A DNA stretch of 64,000 nt from Mammaliicoccus sp. Dog046. Its GTDB lineage: Bacteria > Bacillota > Bacilli > Staphylococcales > Staphylococcaceae. Made by a program: the position numbers and the translations under genes. The DNA is taken from the NCBI RefSeq assembly GCF_034039665.1, contig NZ_CP120131.1:894206-958205 (forward strand). Reading direction: 5' to 3'. Below are positions 10,958 to 20,040 of this stretch, one piece after another (position 1 is the stretch's first letter; each line of letters begins with the position of its first letter). The notes beneath the pieces are model-generated. The model was not told the DNA's origin and made no database searches. It saw only the letters and a list, made by a program, of their open reading frames with translations.

Positions 10958-10994
10958 TGAGGCTGAGACATAATGCATGTCTCAGTCTCTTTTA
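10958..10994 (+). terminator. terminator after PTS-like gene
   Basis: Stem ctgagacat / atgtctcag with a 5-nt loop, then tctctttt. A member of the 'aggctgagaca' hairpin family that recurs in this window (20797, 26801, 33370, 50353, 62065). Confidence 0.85.
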
Positions 10995-11071
10995 GTATCT
11001 AATCATCCTTGCCGGGGCGGGACAACGAAATCTTTTTTATGAAAATTAGATTTCTGTCCCGCTCCCATTTT
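10993..11071. repeat. dispersed hairpin element, copy 1
   Basis: Contains 'agtatctaatcatccttgcc', then 'ggggcgggac', then a large hairpin whose arms are gcgggaca-acgaaatct and agatttc-tgtcccgc around an AT-rich centre. An inverted relative, in the same order with its adjoining 'gaggctgagaca' terminator, lies at 50221-50393. Confidence 0.75.
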
Positions 11072-11480
11072 TTAATTTTATTGAGGACATTATAAGTTGA
11101 ATTGTAAGAATATTATGTAAAATTAGATTGTGACTTTTATTGAATTGATGTAGAATTAAACATTATTTATTATTTGGGGGATGAACATCAAAAGAACATA
11201 ATAGACGTTATAAAAAAAATTGCATATTTTGTGAATACGTTAAGAGTAGTAATTATTAATTCCAAAGTTTTACTGAATGCGTTAAATAATGGAAAATCAG
11301 ATAGTACTTCACTTAAAGCATACGAGATTGTATTAGATTATTTTGCATATTTCTAATCAAATAAGCTTGTTTAGGAGAAGTATTTATCACCAGTGACACC
11401 ATGATATGAAAGGAAAGCGTCGAATTGAAATTATGTTTAGAAATGTATGAGTGTAAACATTCATATTTTTTTATAATATC
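11072..11480. other. AT-rich intergenic region, no convincing gene
   Basis: Between the hairpin element and the transporter promoter. A 60-codon frame from TTG 11174 to 11356 exists, but the 'ggggg' before it positions an ATG (11180) whose frame closes after six codons, and the protein matches nothing I know. I regard it as non-coding or a gene remnant. Confidence 0.5.
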
Positions 11481-11483
11481 ATG

Positions 11484-11512
11484 TTGCATAAAATTACAAA
11501 AATGCGTATAAT
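11484..11512 (+). promoter_or_regulatory. sigma-A promoter of the transporter-arg unit
   Basis: ttgcat (11484-11489), a 17-nt spacer, then a perfect tataat (11507-11512). The start point would fall near 11519, inside the inverted repeat at 11515-11531. Confidence 0.8.
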
Positions 11513-11514
11513 AA

Positions 11515-11531
11515 TGAATATTATTAATTCA
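11515..11531. promoter_or_regulatory. candidate ArgR operator at the +1 region
   Basis: tgaat-attatta-attca is an inverted repeat of the TGAAT/ATTCA half-sites typical of ARG boxes, although the 7-nt centre is longer than the canonical 4 nt. It sits immediately downstream of the -10 box of a unit that includes argCJB, a fitting position for arginine-dependent repression. Binding is inferred only. Confidence 0.45.
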
Positions 11532-11544
11532 GGAGGTTAGAACG

Positions 11545-13008
11545 GTGAAGAGAAACATTTTAATTAAAGTCGTTCTCGTTACATTTTGTTTGTTAGTGCT
11601 AGTACCTTATTTAGCTCCCAAGCAATCTCATGCAGCAGGGAATGATCAATGGGATAAAGCGAAAGAACGTGGCGAGCTTAGAGTAGGGTTATCAGCAGAC
11701 TATGCACCATATGAATTTGAACATACGAAAGATGGTAAACGTGAATATGCAGGTATCGACATAGAACTTGCTAAAAAAATTGCGAAAGATAACCACATCA
11801 AATTGAAAATAGTGAATATGCAATTTGATAGTTTATTAGGTGCTTTAAAAACCGGGAAGATAGACATGATCATATCTGGTATGGCGCCAACTCCTGAAAG
11901 AAAAAAAGAAGTAGATTTTTCTGATGATTATATGGAAGTTAATCAAAGATTAATCATTCAGAAGAAAGATAAAGACAAATTAAAAACAATTAACGATTTT
12001 AAAGGGAAAATGATTGGTGTTCAAAAACAAACAACACAAGAAGAATTAGCAAAATCAGAAATGCCTGATTCACAAATTAGTTCTTTAACAAGGGTACCAG
12101 AAGTTATTATGTCACTCAATTCTGGGAAGATTGATGGGATGATTATTGAAGGACCTGTTGCAGATGCTTATTTAGAGAAAAATCCGAACTTAACATATTC
12201 TGATGTGAAATTCTCTGATGCGGATAAGACAACAGCAATTGCATTGCCTAAAGATTCACCGGAACTTATGAGCAGGGTGAATAAAAGCGTAAAAGATGTA
12301 CGTGATAATCATTTAATTGATGATTATAAAGATAAGGCAACTGAAGCAATGTTTGATGATGGATCATTTTTAAGTAAATACGGTTCATATTTCTTACATG
12401 GTGTTGGCTATACAATATTATTATCATTTTTAGGTGTTGTAGCCGGTGCAATCATTGGTTGTTTCTTAGCATTAATGAAACTTAGTAATAGTAAAATCTT
12501 AAAAACAATTGCTTCTATATATATTGAATTCTTAAGAGGTACACCATTACTTGTGCAAGTATTCCTAGTCTACTTTGGTACGACAGCTGTACTTGGCTTA
12601 GATTTATCAGCACTCATTTGCGGTATTATCGCATTAATTATTAACTGTAGTGCATATATTGCAGAAATTATAAGAGCAGGTATTAATGCTGTAGATAAAG
12701 GTCAAATGGAAGCAGCAAGATCTCTAGGTTTAAATCAAACACAAGCTATGAAGAAAGTTATTCTTCCACAAGCGATTAAAAATATTCTTCCAGCACTAGG
12801 GAATGAATTTGTAACTGTAATTAAAGAATCATCTATCGTATCAGTGATTGGTGTAAGTGAATTAATGTTCAATGCACAAGTTGTTCAAGGAGCATCATTC
12901 GACCCATTCACACCATTATTAGTAGCAGCAGTACTGTACTTTATTTTAACGTTTACGTTATCAAGAATTATGTACTTTGCTGAAAGGAGGTATAGTGTCA
13001 GTGATTAA
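11545..13008 (+). CDS. amino acid ABC transporter, fused binding protein and permease
   Basis: 487 aa from GTG 11545, with 'aggaggtt' 7 nt upstream. A signal peptide (hydrophobic 7-25, cut near SHAAG) leads to a family-3 solute-binding domain (residues about 40-265; landmarks [46 protein letters not shown]). A HisM/GlnP-type permease domain (about 280-480) follows, with the EAA-loop motif '[25 protein letters not shown]'-type region near 388-415. Such fusions are the usual glutamine/polar amino acid importers of Firmicutes. The ATPase gene overlaps its 3' end. Being transcribed with argCJB suggests a substrate linked to arginine synthesis (glutamate, glutamine or arginine), which is inference. 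Confidence 0.93.
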   Translation: MKRNILIKVVLVTFCLLVLVPYLAPKQSHAAGNDQWDKAKERGELRVGLSADYAPYEFEHTKDGKREYAGIDIELAKKIAKDNHIKLKIVNMQFDSLLGALKTGKIDMIISGMAPTPERKKEVDFSDDYMEVNQRLIIQKKDKDKLKTINDFKGKMIGVQKQTTQEELAKSEMPDSQISSLTRVPEVIMSLNSGKIDGMIIEGPVADAYLEKNPNLTYSDVKFSDADKTTAIALPKDSPELMSRVNKSVKDVRDNHLIDDYKDKATEAMFDDGSFLSKYGSYFLHGVGYTILLSFLGVVAGAIIGCFLALMKLSNSKILKTIASIYIEFLRGTPLLVQVFLVYFGTTAVLGLDLSALICGIIALIINCSAYIAEIIRAGINAVDKGQMEAARSLGLNQTQAMKKVILPQAIKNILPALGNEFVTVIKESSIVSVIGVSELMFNAQVVQGASFDPFTPLLVAAVLYFILTFTLSRIMYFAERRYSVSD

Positions 13009-13726
13009 AGTTAACGATCTGCATAAATCATTCGGTAAGAACGAAGTATTAAAAGGCATTAATTTACACATTGAAAAAGGTGAAGTCGTTGCCATTATTG
13101 GTCCTTCTGGAAGTGGTAAGAGTACATTGCTTCGATGTTTGAATTTACTTGAAGAACCCACATCTGGTCAAATCGTTTTTGAAAATAATGATTTAACAAA
13201 CACTAAAGGTGCAAAGTTAGATCAATTGAGACAAAAAATGGGCATGGTGTTTCAAGGTTTCAATTTATTTCCGCATAAGAAAGTTATAGAAAATATAACA
13301 TTAACGCCATTAACGTTAAAAAAAGGAAATAAATCTGAATTAGAAATTCAAGCAGAGCAATTACTCCAAAAGGTTGGTTTAGAAGATAAGGCAGATGTAT
13401 ATCCTTCGAAGCTTTCAGGAGGTCAAAAGCAACGTGTAGCTATAGCAAGAGCATTAGCTATGAATCCAGCAGTGATTCTGTTTGATGAACCAACCTCAGC
13501 ACTAGACCCCGAAGTTGTAGGTGAAGTGCTAGGTGTTATGAAAGATTTGGCTAAAGAGGGCATGACAATGGTAGTAGTTACCCATGAAATGGGATTTGCG
13601 AAAAATGTAAGTGACCATGTCATCTTTATGGATGAAGGTATTGTTCAAGAAGAAGGTACACCAGAACAAATATTTGATCATCCGCAAAATGAACGAACGC
13701 AACAATTTTTATCGAAAGTACTGTAA
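12995..13726 (+). CDS. polar amino acid ABC transporter ATP-binding protein
   Basis: 243 aa. GTG 12995 lies 4 nt after 'aaaggagg'; GTG 13001 (10 nt away, starting [12 protein letters not shown]) is an equally possible start. Complete ABC ATPase: Walker [11 protein letters not shown]-loop '[13 protein letters not shown]', signature LSGGQKQR, Walker B '[13 protein letters not shown]', H-loop '[10 protein letters not shown]'. This is the GlnQ/HisP subfamily. It overlaps the transporter gene by 14 nt (8 nt with the later start), so the two are translationally coupled. It pairs with the fused permease, and argC follows after 26 nt. Confidence 0.95.
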   Translation: MSVIKVNDLHKSFGKNEVLKGINLHIEKGEVVAIIGPSGSGKSTLLRCLNLLEEPTSGQIVFENNDLTNTKGAKLDQLRQKMGMVFQGFNLFPHKKVIENITLTPLTLKKGNKSELEIQAEQLLQKVGLEDKADVYPSKLSGGQKQRVAIARALAMNPAVILFDEPTSALDPEVVGEVLGVMKDLAKEGMTMVVVTHEMGFAKNVSDHVIFMDEGIVQEEGTPEQIFDHPQNERTQQFLSKVL

Positions 13727-13752
13727 CAAAAAATTTAAAAAGAGGTGTTTCG

Positions 13753-14784
13753 GTGTTAGAAGTAGGTATCGTTGGTGGAAGTGGATATGGAGCAATAGAA
13801 TTAATTAGACTTCTAAATCAACATAAAGAAGTAACAGTTAAATATGTATTCTCACATTCTAAATCTGGTGAGCAAATCAAAGAAACATACCCACATCTAC
13901 AAGATAATATTCACGTACCATTTTCAAGTTTAGATATAGAAACAGTAGATTGTGATTTAATATTTTTTGCAACACCCTCAAATGTAAGTAAGCAATTTAT
14001 ACCTGGATTATTAGAAAGAAATATTAAGGTAATTGATTTATCTGGTGATTTCAGAATTAAAAATCCAGATACTTACGAACAATTTTATGGAGAGAGACCG
14101 GCTGAGCAAAGCATACTTGATCAAGCCGAATATAGTATTGCAGAATGGTCTAAGGTGACGAAAGACACAAACCTTATTGCGAATCCTGGATGTTTTCCAA
14201 CTGCAACATTATTATCGTTACATCCATTATTAGCACAAAAATGTATCAACAAAGATTCAATCATTATTGATGCTAAAACGGGTGTCTCCGGAGCAGGGAG
14301 AAGTTTAAGTCAGAATGTACACTATGGTGAAGTGAATGAAAATTTATCTGCTTATAAACTAGGAACACATAAGCATACCCCAGAAATTGAGCAATATTTA
14401 TCATTAGTATCAAATTCAGACGTTAAAGTAACGTTTTCTCCACATCTTGTGCCAATGACACGAGGTATATTAACAACGATATATGTGGATTTAAACGAAC
14501 CTATTACTGGTGAAGCTTTACATGAATTATATAAAGAAACATATCGTGATAAACCATTTGTACGTGTTAGATCATATGGTGAACTACCTAAAACTAAAGA
14601 AGTCCTTGGCAGTAATTTCTGTGATATAGGCATTTATGTTGATGAAGACAGAAATAAAGCGGTTATCGTATCCGTCATTGATAATTTAGTAAAAGGTGCA
14701 AGTGGACAAGCTATACAGAATATGAACTTGTTATATGGATTTAACGAAAATGAAGGATTGAACTTATTACCAGTATACCCTTAA
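13753..14784 (+). CDS. argC: N-acetyl-gamma-glutamyl-phosphate reductase
   Basis: 343 aa from GTG 13753, with 'agaggtg' 6 nt upstream. Third step of arginine synthesis: NADPH reduction of N-acetylglutamyl phosphate to the semialdehyde. N-terminal Rossmann motif [18 protein letters not shown], then the catalytic Cys in 'NPGCFPTA' and the substrate-binding His in 'HLVPMTRGI'. Length is normal for the family. It lies 26 nt behind the transporter ATPase without a terminator, so it is probably read from the promoter at 11484. argD, needed for the next step, is not in the window. Confidence 0.97.
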   Translation: MLEVGIVGGSGYGAIELIRLLNQHKEVTVKYVFSHSKSGEQIKETYPHLQDNIHVPFSSLDIETVDCDLIFFATPSNVSKQFIPGLLERNIKVIDLSGDFRIKNPDTYEQFYGERPAEQSILDQAEYSIAEWSKVTKDTNLIANPGCFPTATLLSLHPLLAQKCINKDSIIIDAKTGVSGAGRSLSQNVHYGEVNENLSAYKLGTHKHTPEIEQYLSLVSNSDVKVTFSPHLVPMTRGILTTIYVDLNEPITGEALHELYKETYRDKPFVRVRSYGELPKTKEVLGSNFCDIGIYVDEDRNKAVIVSVIDNLVKGASGQAIQNMNLLYGFNENEGLNLLPVYP

Positions 14785-14800
14785 GAAATGGAGGAATTTG

Positions 14801-16039
14801 ATGCTAGAAGAAACTAAACAATTAATCGACTCAGAAATGACAATATTGAATGAAGGTGATGTAGCTTCTCCACAAGGTTTTGTTGCTGGAGGACTACATG
14901 TTGGACTACGTAGAGAGAAAAATGATTTTGGCTGGTTATATTCATCAGTTCCTGCCAATTGTGCTGCGGTATATACTCAAAATGCATTTAAAGCTGCCCC
15001 TTTACAAGTGACAGAAGCAAGTATTAATTTAGAACATAAATTATCAGCAGTAGTTATAAACTCTGCAATTGCTAACGCATGTACAGGAGAAAGAGGTCTA
15101 GAAGATGCGAAACAAACACAAAATTGGGTTGCATCAAAACTTCATATACCTGAACATGAAATTGCTGTAGCATCGACTGGATTGATAGGTGAATTTTTAC
15201 CTATGGATAAAATTTCTTTTGGTGTTGATAATATTAATATATATAATGAATCTCAATCTGAAAACTTTAATGAAGCGATTTTAACAACGGATACAAATAC
15301 GAAACATATTGCAGTTGAAGTAGAAATAGATAATAAAATTGTAACAGTAGGAGGAACTTGCAAAGGTTCTGGAATGATACATCCAAATATGGCGACAATG
15401 TTAGGATTTATGACTACAGATGCAAACGTTGGTGTGGATGACTTAAACTATTTATTAAAAGGATCTGTAGATGATACTTTTAATATGATTACAGTTGATG
15501 GTGATACAAGTACTAATGATATGGTTATTTTATTAGCAAATGGAGAAAGTAAAAGCACGATGCTAACGCAATCACATCCTGATTGGGAGAAGTTTGCAAA
15601 TGCAGTTAAATATGTGAGTGAATATTTAGCTAAAAGTATCGCGAGAGATGGCGAAGGTGCAACAAAATTAATAAAAGCCCATGTTACTGGAGCTCAAACG
15701 AAAGAACAAAATAATATCATTGCCAAAACAATTGTAGGATCTAGTTTAGTTAAAACAGCTGTACATGGCTGTGATCCTAATTTCGGTAGAATAGCGGCTT
15801 CAATTGGATATGGTGATCAAACCGTTAATCCAAGTGATATCAATGTATGGTTATGTGGTCATTTACTTGTTAAAAATGGCATGATAAATGAATATGATGA
15901 ATTAGATTTAAAAGCAAAAATGGAACAAGATACGATTGATATACACGCGGTTGTTGGAGATACTGAACATCAATCCACGGCATATGGCTGTGATTTATCG
16001 TACGATTACGTGAAAATTAATGCATTATATAGAACTTAA
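14801..16039 (+). CDS. argJ: bifunctional glutamate N-acetyltransferase / ornithine acetyltransferase
   Basis: 412 aa from ATG 14801 (TTG 14798 is in frame but sits too near the 'ggagga' site). It transfers the acetyl group from N-acetylornithine to glutamate and can also acetylate glutamate from acetyl-CoA. The autocleavage site of the Ntn-type proenzyme is visible in 'GMIHPNMATMLGF', where the precursor splits between Ala and the nucleophilic Thr. The C-terminal 'HGCDPNFGRI' motif is present. Central gene of the argCJB unit, 16 nt after argC. Confidence 0.97.
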   Translation: MLEETKQLIDSEMTILNEGDVASPQGFVAGGLHVGLRREKNDFGWLYSSVPANCAAVYTQNAFKAAPLQVTEASINLEHKLSAVVINSAIANACTGERGLEDAKQTQNWVASKLHIPEHEIAVASTGLIGEFLPMDKISFGVDNINIYNESQSENFNEAILTTDTNTKHIAVEVEIDNKIVTVGGTCKGSGMIHPNMATMLGFMTTDANVGVDDLNYLLKGSVDDTFNMITVDGDTSTNDMVILLANGESKSTMLTQSHPDWEKFANAVKYVSEYLAKSIARDGEGATKLIKAHVTGAQTKEQNNIIAKTIVGSSLVKTAVHGCDPNFGRIAASIGYGDQTVNPSDINVWLCGHLLVKNGMINEYDELDLKAKMEQDTIDIHAVVGDTEHQSTAYGCDLSYDYVKINALYRT

Positions 16040-16053
16040 TAGGAGGAATTTAA

Positions 16054-16815
16054 GTGAAATATGCAATCATTAAGATAGGTGGAAGTATTCTCAGTAATTT
16101 AAGTGAAACAATCATAGAAGATATTTTAACTTTGAAGAAACAAGGTTATACGCCGATCATTGTTCATGGTGGTGGACCATTTATCAATAAACAACTGAGT
16201 AAAATGGGTGTTGAAAGCAAATTTGAAGATGGTTTACGTGTTACAAATGACGAAGTATTATTACAAACAGCTAATACTTTAATAGGTGAAGTGAATCCAA
16301 ATATTGTTCATCAAATTAATCAACAAGAGCCAATCGCGATTGGTGTGAATGGCATTGATATGAATTTATTTAATGTGAAACCATTACATACTAAATATGG
16401 TTTTGTTGCAGAGTGTGCATCCGTCAATCAAGATGCAGTTCACAATATTTGTTCTAATAGTATTCCAGTTGTTGCACCAATAGGTATTATGAGAGAAAAT
16501 GGGCAACGCTATAATATTAATGCAGATAGCTTAGCTTATAAAATGGCAAGCGAAATGAAAGGTGATTTATTCTTAATCAGTGATATACCAGGCGTACTGA
16601 TTAAAGATAAAGTGAAACCTGAATTAAGTGTTAATGACATTAATAATTATATAGAAACGACTGAGATCTATGGTGGTATGATACCTAAAGTCAAAGGTGC
16701 AATATCAGCAATCAAAGAAGGATGTAAAAGTGTTAAAATTATCTCTGGTTCTTCTGAACATTCATTACTAAAAAGCTCAAAATCAGGTTTAATTGGAACG
16801 ACAATTACACCATAA
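16054..16815 (+). CDS. argB: acetylglutamate kinase
   Basis: 253 aa from GTG 16054, with 'aggagga' 6 nt upstream. Phosphorylates N-acetylglutamate, the second and usually arginine-regulated step. Amino-acid-kinase fold landmarks: KIGGSIL at the start, the glycine-rich HGGGPFIN loop, GLRVTNDEVL, the 'YNINADSLAYKMA' nucleotide/substrate region and 'GGMIPKV' near the end. The short N-terminus lacks the helix found in hexameric arginine-inhibited enzymes, which is typical of Firmicutes. Last gene of the unit, followed by a strong terminator. Confidence 0.96.
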   Translation: MKYAIIKIGGSILSNLSETIIEDILTLKKQGYTPIIVHGGGPFINKQLSKMGVESKFEDGLRVTNDEVLLQTANTLIGEVNPNIVHQINQQEPIAIGVNGIDMNLFNVKPLHTKYGFVAECASVNQDAVHNICSNSIPVVAPIGIMRENGQRYNINADSLAYKMASEMKGDLFLISDIPGVLIKDKVKPELSVNDINNYIETTEIYGGMIPKVKGAISAIKEGCKSVKIISGSSEHSLLKSSKSGLIGTTITP

Positions 16816-16817
16816 AT

Positions 16818-16862
16818 AAAATAGGAGAAGTTCAATGACATTTTGAACTTCTCCTATTTTTA
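16818..16862 (+). terminator. terminator of the arg unit
   Basis: Long perfect stem aaataggagaagttcaa / ttgaacttctcctattt followed by T's. Confidence 0.95.
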
Positions 16863-16966
16863 ATTTAAATAAATATATCATTTAAATTAACGCATACATT
16901 TATGTCTTAGATATGGTTTAAATATGTTAAAATATATAGGCATGTTTGATAGTGAGGTGAATAAAT

Positions 16967-18094
16967 ATGGATTTAGATCAATTAAAGCGCGAAGTAATAG
17001 AATATGCACATTCTATTGGTATTGATCAAATTGGTTTCACGACGGCAGACCCTTTTGATGAATTGAAAGGTAAATTAGAAGATTACCATTCTAAAGGATA
17101 TGCCTCTGGATTTGAAGAAAGTGATATTGAACTTAGGACTGTTCCGAAGTTAACTTTACCTTCAGCAAGATCAATCATTGCCATTGCTGTAGGATATCCT
17201 AATAAATTAAAAGATGCACCTAGAAGTGTGAAAGGTGATCGTAGAGGTATATTCGCACGCGCATCATGGGGCCAAGACTATCATACAATCATGAGAAATC
17301 GTTTAGATAAACTTGCACTGTTTCTTCAAGAAAAAGTACCAGATGTTGAAATAAAGTCAATGGTTGATACAGGTGTATTATCTGATCGCGCAGTTGCAGA
17401 ACGTGCAGGACTTGGTTTTGCGGGTAAAAATGGATTTGTCATTAATGAATCATTAGGGACTTGGAGTTATTTAGGTGAAATGTTAGTGAGTATTCCATTT
17501 AAACCGGATGATCCTGTCATGGATAGTTGCGGAGATTGTAACATATGTGTGGACAGATGCCCAACAGGTGCATTAGTTGGTAATGGTCAATTAAATAGTC
17601 AAAAATGTATTAGTTTTTTAACACAAACAAAAGGCTATTTGAAAGATGAATATCGTTATAAAATAGGTAATCGGTTATATGGCTGTGATACATGTCAGCA
17701 AGTATGCCCGAGAAATAGAGGTATCAATACTGAACAAGATGATATTATATTAGAGCCTGAAATATTAAAACCAAGACTAGTACCATTGTTAAAAATGTCT
17801 AACAAAGAGTTCAAAAATACTTACGGACATTTAGCAGGTGCTTGGAGAGGTAAAAAGCCTATTCAAAGAAATGCAATTATTTCACTGGCGCATTTTAATG
17901 AAGAAAGTGCTATACCAGATTTGAAAGATGTTGCATTAACTGATCAAAGACCAATGATTAGAGCAACTGCTTATTGGGCAGTTGGACAAATTCAAGGTGA
18001 AACGGCAAGACCATTTATTATGGATCATTACGATCATGAAATTGAAGAAGTACAAGAAGAAATGATTAAAGGTTTAGAGACAAGGAGAAAATAA
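16967..18094 (+). CDS. queG: epoxyqueuosine reductase
   Basis: 375 aa. Catalyses the last step of queuosine synthesis, reducing epoxyqueuosine in tRNA using cobalamin and two 4Fe-4S clusters. The N-terminal DUF1730 domain contains the conserved 'VDTGVLSDRAVAERAGLGF' region. The ferredoxin-like part has both cluster motifs (CGDCNICVDRCPTGAL near residue 190, CDTCQQVCPRN near 245), and a C-terminal HEAT-like repeat region ('PIQRNAIISLAHF', 'MIRATAYWAVGQI') completes the protein. ATG 16967 follows 'agtgaggtga'. trmL starts 2 nt after its stop, which makes a tRNA-modification pair. Confidence 0.96.
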   Translation: MDLDQLKREVIEYAHSIGIDQIGFTTADPFDELKGKLEDYHSKGYASGFEESDIELRTVPKLTLPSARSIIAIAVGYPNKLKDAPRSVKGDRRGIFARASWGQDYHTIMRNRLDKLALFLQEKVPDVEIKSMVDTGVLSDRAVAERAGLGFAGKNGFVINESLGTWSYLGEMLVSIPFKPDDPVMDSCGDCNICVDRCPTGALVGNGQLNSQKCISFLTQTKGYLKDEYRYKIGNRLYGCDTCQQVCPRNRGINTEQDDIILEPEILKPRLVPLLKMSNKEFKNTYGHLAGAWRGKKPIQRNAIISLAHFNEESAIPDLKDVALTDQRPMIRATAYWAVGQIQGETARPFIMDHYDHEIEEVQEEMIKGLETRRK

Positions 18095-18096
18095 AA

Positions 18097-18570
18097 ATGA
18101 CAAACCATGTAGTATTATATCAACCAGAAATACCAGCAAATACAGGAAATATTGCACGTAGTTGTGCAGCGACAGATACAACTTTACATTTAATTAGACC
18201 ATTAGGATTCAGTACGGACGACAAGATGTTACGAAGAGCAGGGTTAGATTATTGGAAATTTGTTAATATCGTTTACTATGACAGCATTGAAGAATTTTTT
18301 GAAAAGACAGAAGGCGGTCATTACTATTTATTAACGAAGTTTGGTACGCAACCACATACAGAATTTGATTACAGTCAATTTGATGAGGACCATTATTTTA
18401 TCTTTGGTAGAGAAACGACTGGATTACCTGATTGGGTTAAAGAAAAGTATAAAGATACAGCTTTACGTATTCCAATGAATGGTAATGTGAGATCTCTGAA
18501 CCTTTCAAATACAGCAGCGATATTAATTTATGAAGCATTAAGACAACAAAATTATCCGAATTTATCATAA
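18097..18570 (+). CDS. trmL: tRNA (cytidine/uridine-34 2'-O)-methyltransferase
   Basis: 157 aa SPOUT-class methyltransferase. It methylates the wobble ribose of tRNA-Leu isoacceptors using S-adenosylmethionine. Family motifs are visible: 'YQPEIPANTGNIARSCAA' at the N-terminus, 'FGRETTGLP' (motif 2) and 'MNGNVRSLNLSNTAAI' (motif 3, the trefoil-knot cofactor loop). Length matches the family. Translationally linked to queG. Confidence 0.96.
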   Translation: MTNHVVLYQPEIPANTGNIARSCAATDTTLHLIRPLGFSTDDKMLRRAGLDYWKFVNIVYYDSIEEFFEKTEGGHYYLLTKFGTQPHTEFDYSQFDEDHYFIFGRETTGLPDWVKEKYKDTALRIPMNGNVRSLNLSNTAAILIYEALRQQNYPNLS

Positions 18571-18572
18571 AA

Positions 18573-18611
18573 AAATGTGAGCCAAAAATATTATTTTTGG
18601 CTCACATTATA
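18573..18611. terminator. bidirectional terminator after trmL
   Basis: Stem aatgtgagccaaaaata / tatttttggctcacatt around a short centre, flanked by A's and T's. It lies between trmL and the convergent 45-aa gene. Confidence 0.88.
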
Positions 18612-18617
18612 TAAGGA

Positions 18618-18755
18618 TTAATGATTCGATTTAAGAGATTCTAGTTCTTTATTTAAATCTTCTTCTTTAAGACCATAGTCTTTAGAATCGCGACCAGCAG
18701 TTAACATCGCAGTAATAAATGCTACACCAACCATACAGATTAAAAGCGTATTCAT
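18618..18755 (-). CDS. small single-span membrane protein, 45 aa
   Basis: Short gene read on the minus strand from ATG 18755, with 'gaggggg' upstream. The product begins MNTLLICMVGVAFITAML, one transmembrane helix, followed by a charged tail rich in Lys/Asp/Glu (GRDSKDYGLKEEDLNKELES). The clear ribosome site, compact membrane-plus-coiled-tail design and shared terminator with trmL support a real gene. Function is not known to me. Confidence 0.7.
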   Translation of the reverse strand: MNTLLICMVGVAFITAMLTAGRDSKDYGLKEEDLNKELESLKSNH

Positions 18756-18841
18756 TTAATTAGCCCCCTCATAATGTTATGTTATCTTTATTATATACGA
18801 AGTATTGGAATAATTAAATATCTTTTTAAGGAGACGTTCAA

Positions 18842-19993
18842 ATGGATCATTATATATTAGCAAACGCAACGATATATACAGAACAAGGTAAAATTGAAAA
18901 TGGTTATATTGAAGTTAAAAAGGGTTATATTCAAGATGTTCAGGCAGGGGCATATACGGGAAATGTCACAAGTATAGATTTAGAAGGACAGCAAGTGATT
19001 CCGGGATTTATTGATATACATATTCATGGTGGTTACGGTCAAGATGTCATGGACGCTACAGAATCATCATTAGATATATTGAGTGCACATTTAGTTTCTG
19101 AAGGAACAACAAGCTTCTTAGCAACGACAATGACACAATCTACAGAAGCAGTTAATCAAGCATTAGAAAATGTAGCTCATTTTCAACCGAAAGATGAACG
19201 ATGTTCAGAAATTCTGGGCGTGCACTTAGAAGGTCCATTTATTTCAGAACATAAAGTAGGTGCACAAAACCCAGCATTCGTTTCTAGACCAACTACTGAA
19301 AAACTTAAAAATTATCAAGCAAAAGCAAAAGATAACATAAAAATTGTAACCATTGCTCCAGAAGTAGAAGGGGCAAAAGAAACAATTAAAGAGATGAAAG
19401 ACGATATTATATTCTCGGCAGGCCATACAGTGAGTGATTATGACGAATTAGAAGATGCTGTAAAAATCGGATTAAAACATATTACTCATTTATACAATGC
19501 ACAGACGCCTTTTACGCACCGTGAACCTGGTGTGTTTGGTGCAGCATTAACAAATGAACGATTGACGACTGAAGTTATAGTAGATGGAATTCATGCACAT
19601 CCAGCAGCTGTGAAGTTGGCATATTTAGCAAAAGGAAATCAAAATTTTTGTGTCATCACTGATGCAATGCGAGCAAAAGGTATGACTGACGGAGAATATG
19701 ATTTAGGTGGCCAAGCTGTGTTCGTGAAAAATAATGAAGCGCGATTGGAATCAGGTGCATTAGCAGGAAGTATATTGTTAATGAATCATGGATTGAAAAA
19801 TTTAATGAACTTCGCAAACATTACACTTGAGGAAGCATGGAGGACTACTAGCTTAAACCAAGCAATCAGATTAAAAGTCGATGATAGACTTGGATCAATC
19901 AAAATTGGGAAGCAAGCAGACCTTGTCGTTGTAGATTCTGAAATAAATGTTTTAACTACTATTAAAAAAGGGTATATAATAGATAATGATTAA
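18842..19993 (+). CDS. nagA: N-acetylglucosamine-6-phosphate deacetylase
   Basis: 383 aa from ATG 18842 after 'aaggaga'. Removes acetate from GlcNAc-6-P to give glucosamine-6-P during amino sugar catabolism and wall recycling. Amidohydrolase-fold motifs: the metal site 'PGFIDIHIHGGYG', 'LGVHLEGPFIS' with the metal-binding Glu, 'FSAGHTVSDY', 'HLYNAQTPF', 'VDGIHAHP' and the catalytic Asp in 'VITDAMRAKG'. Length is normal. A NagB-like protein follows 47 nt downstream. Confidence 0.96.
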   Translation: MDHYILANATIYTEQGKIENGYIEVKKGYIQDVQAGAYTGNVTSIDLEGQQVIPGFIDIHIHGGYGQDVMDATESSLDILSAHLVSEGTTSFLATTMTQSTEAVNQALENVAHFQPKDERCSEILGVHLEGPFISEHKVGAQNPAFVSRPTTEKLKNYQAKAKDNIKIVTIAPEVEGAKETIKEMKDDIIFSAGHTVSDYDELEDAVKIGLKHITHLYNAQTPFTHREPGVFGAALTNERLTTEVIVDGIHAHPAAVKLAYLAKGNQNFCVITDAMRAKGMTDGEYDLGGQAVFVKNNEARLESGALAGSILLMNHGLKNLMNFANITLEEAWRTTSLNQAIRLKVDDRLGSIKIGKQADLVVVDSEINVLTTIKKGYIIDND

Positions 19994-20040
19994 AGATAAG
20001 TGAATTGAAAATAGATTAGTTGAAATGAGGAGTGGACATT

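Noticed and set aside
11174-11356. 60-codon ORF before the amino acid transporter
   Set aside because: The TTG start has no proper ribosome site, the G-rich run positions a different ATG whose frame closes after six codons, and the sequence matches no family I know.
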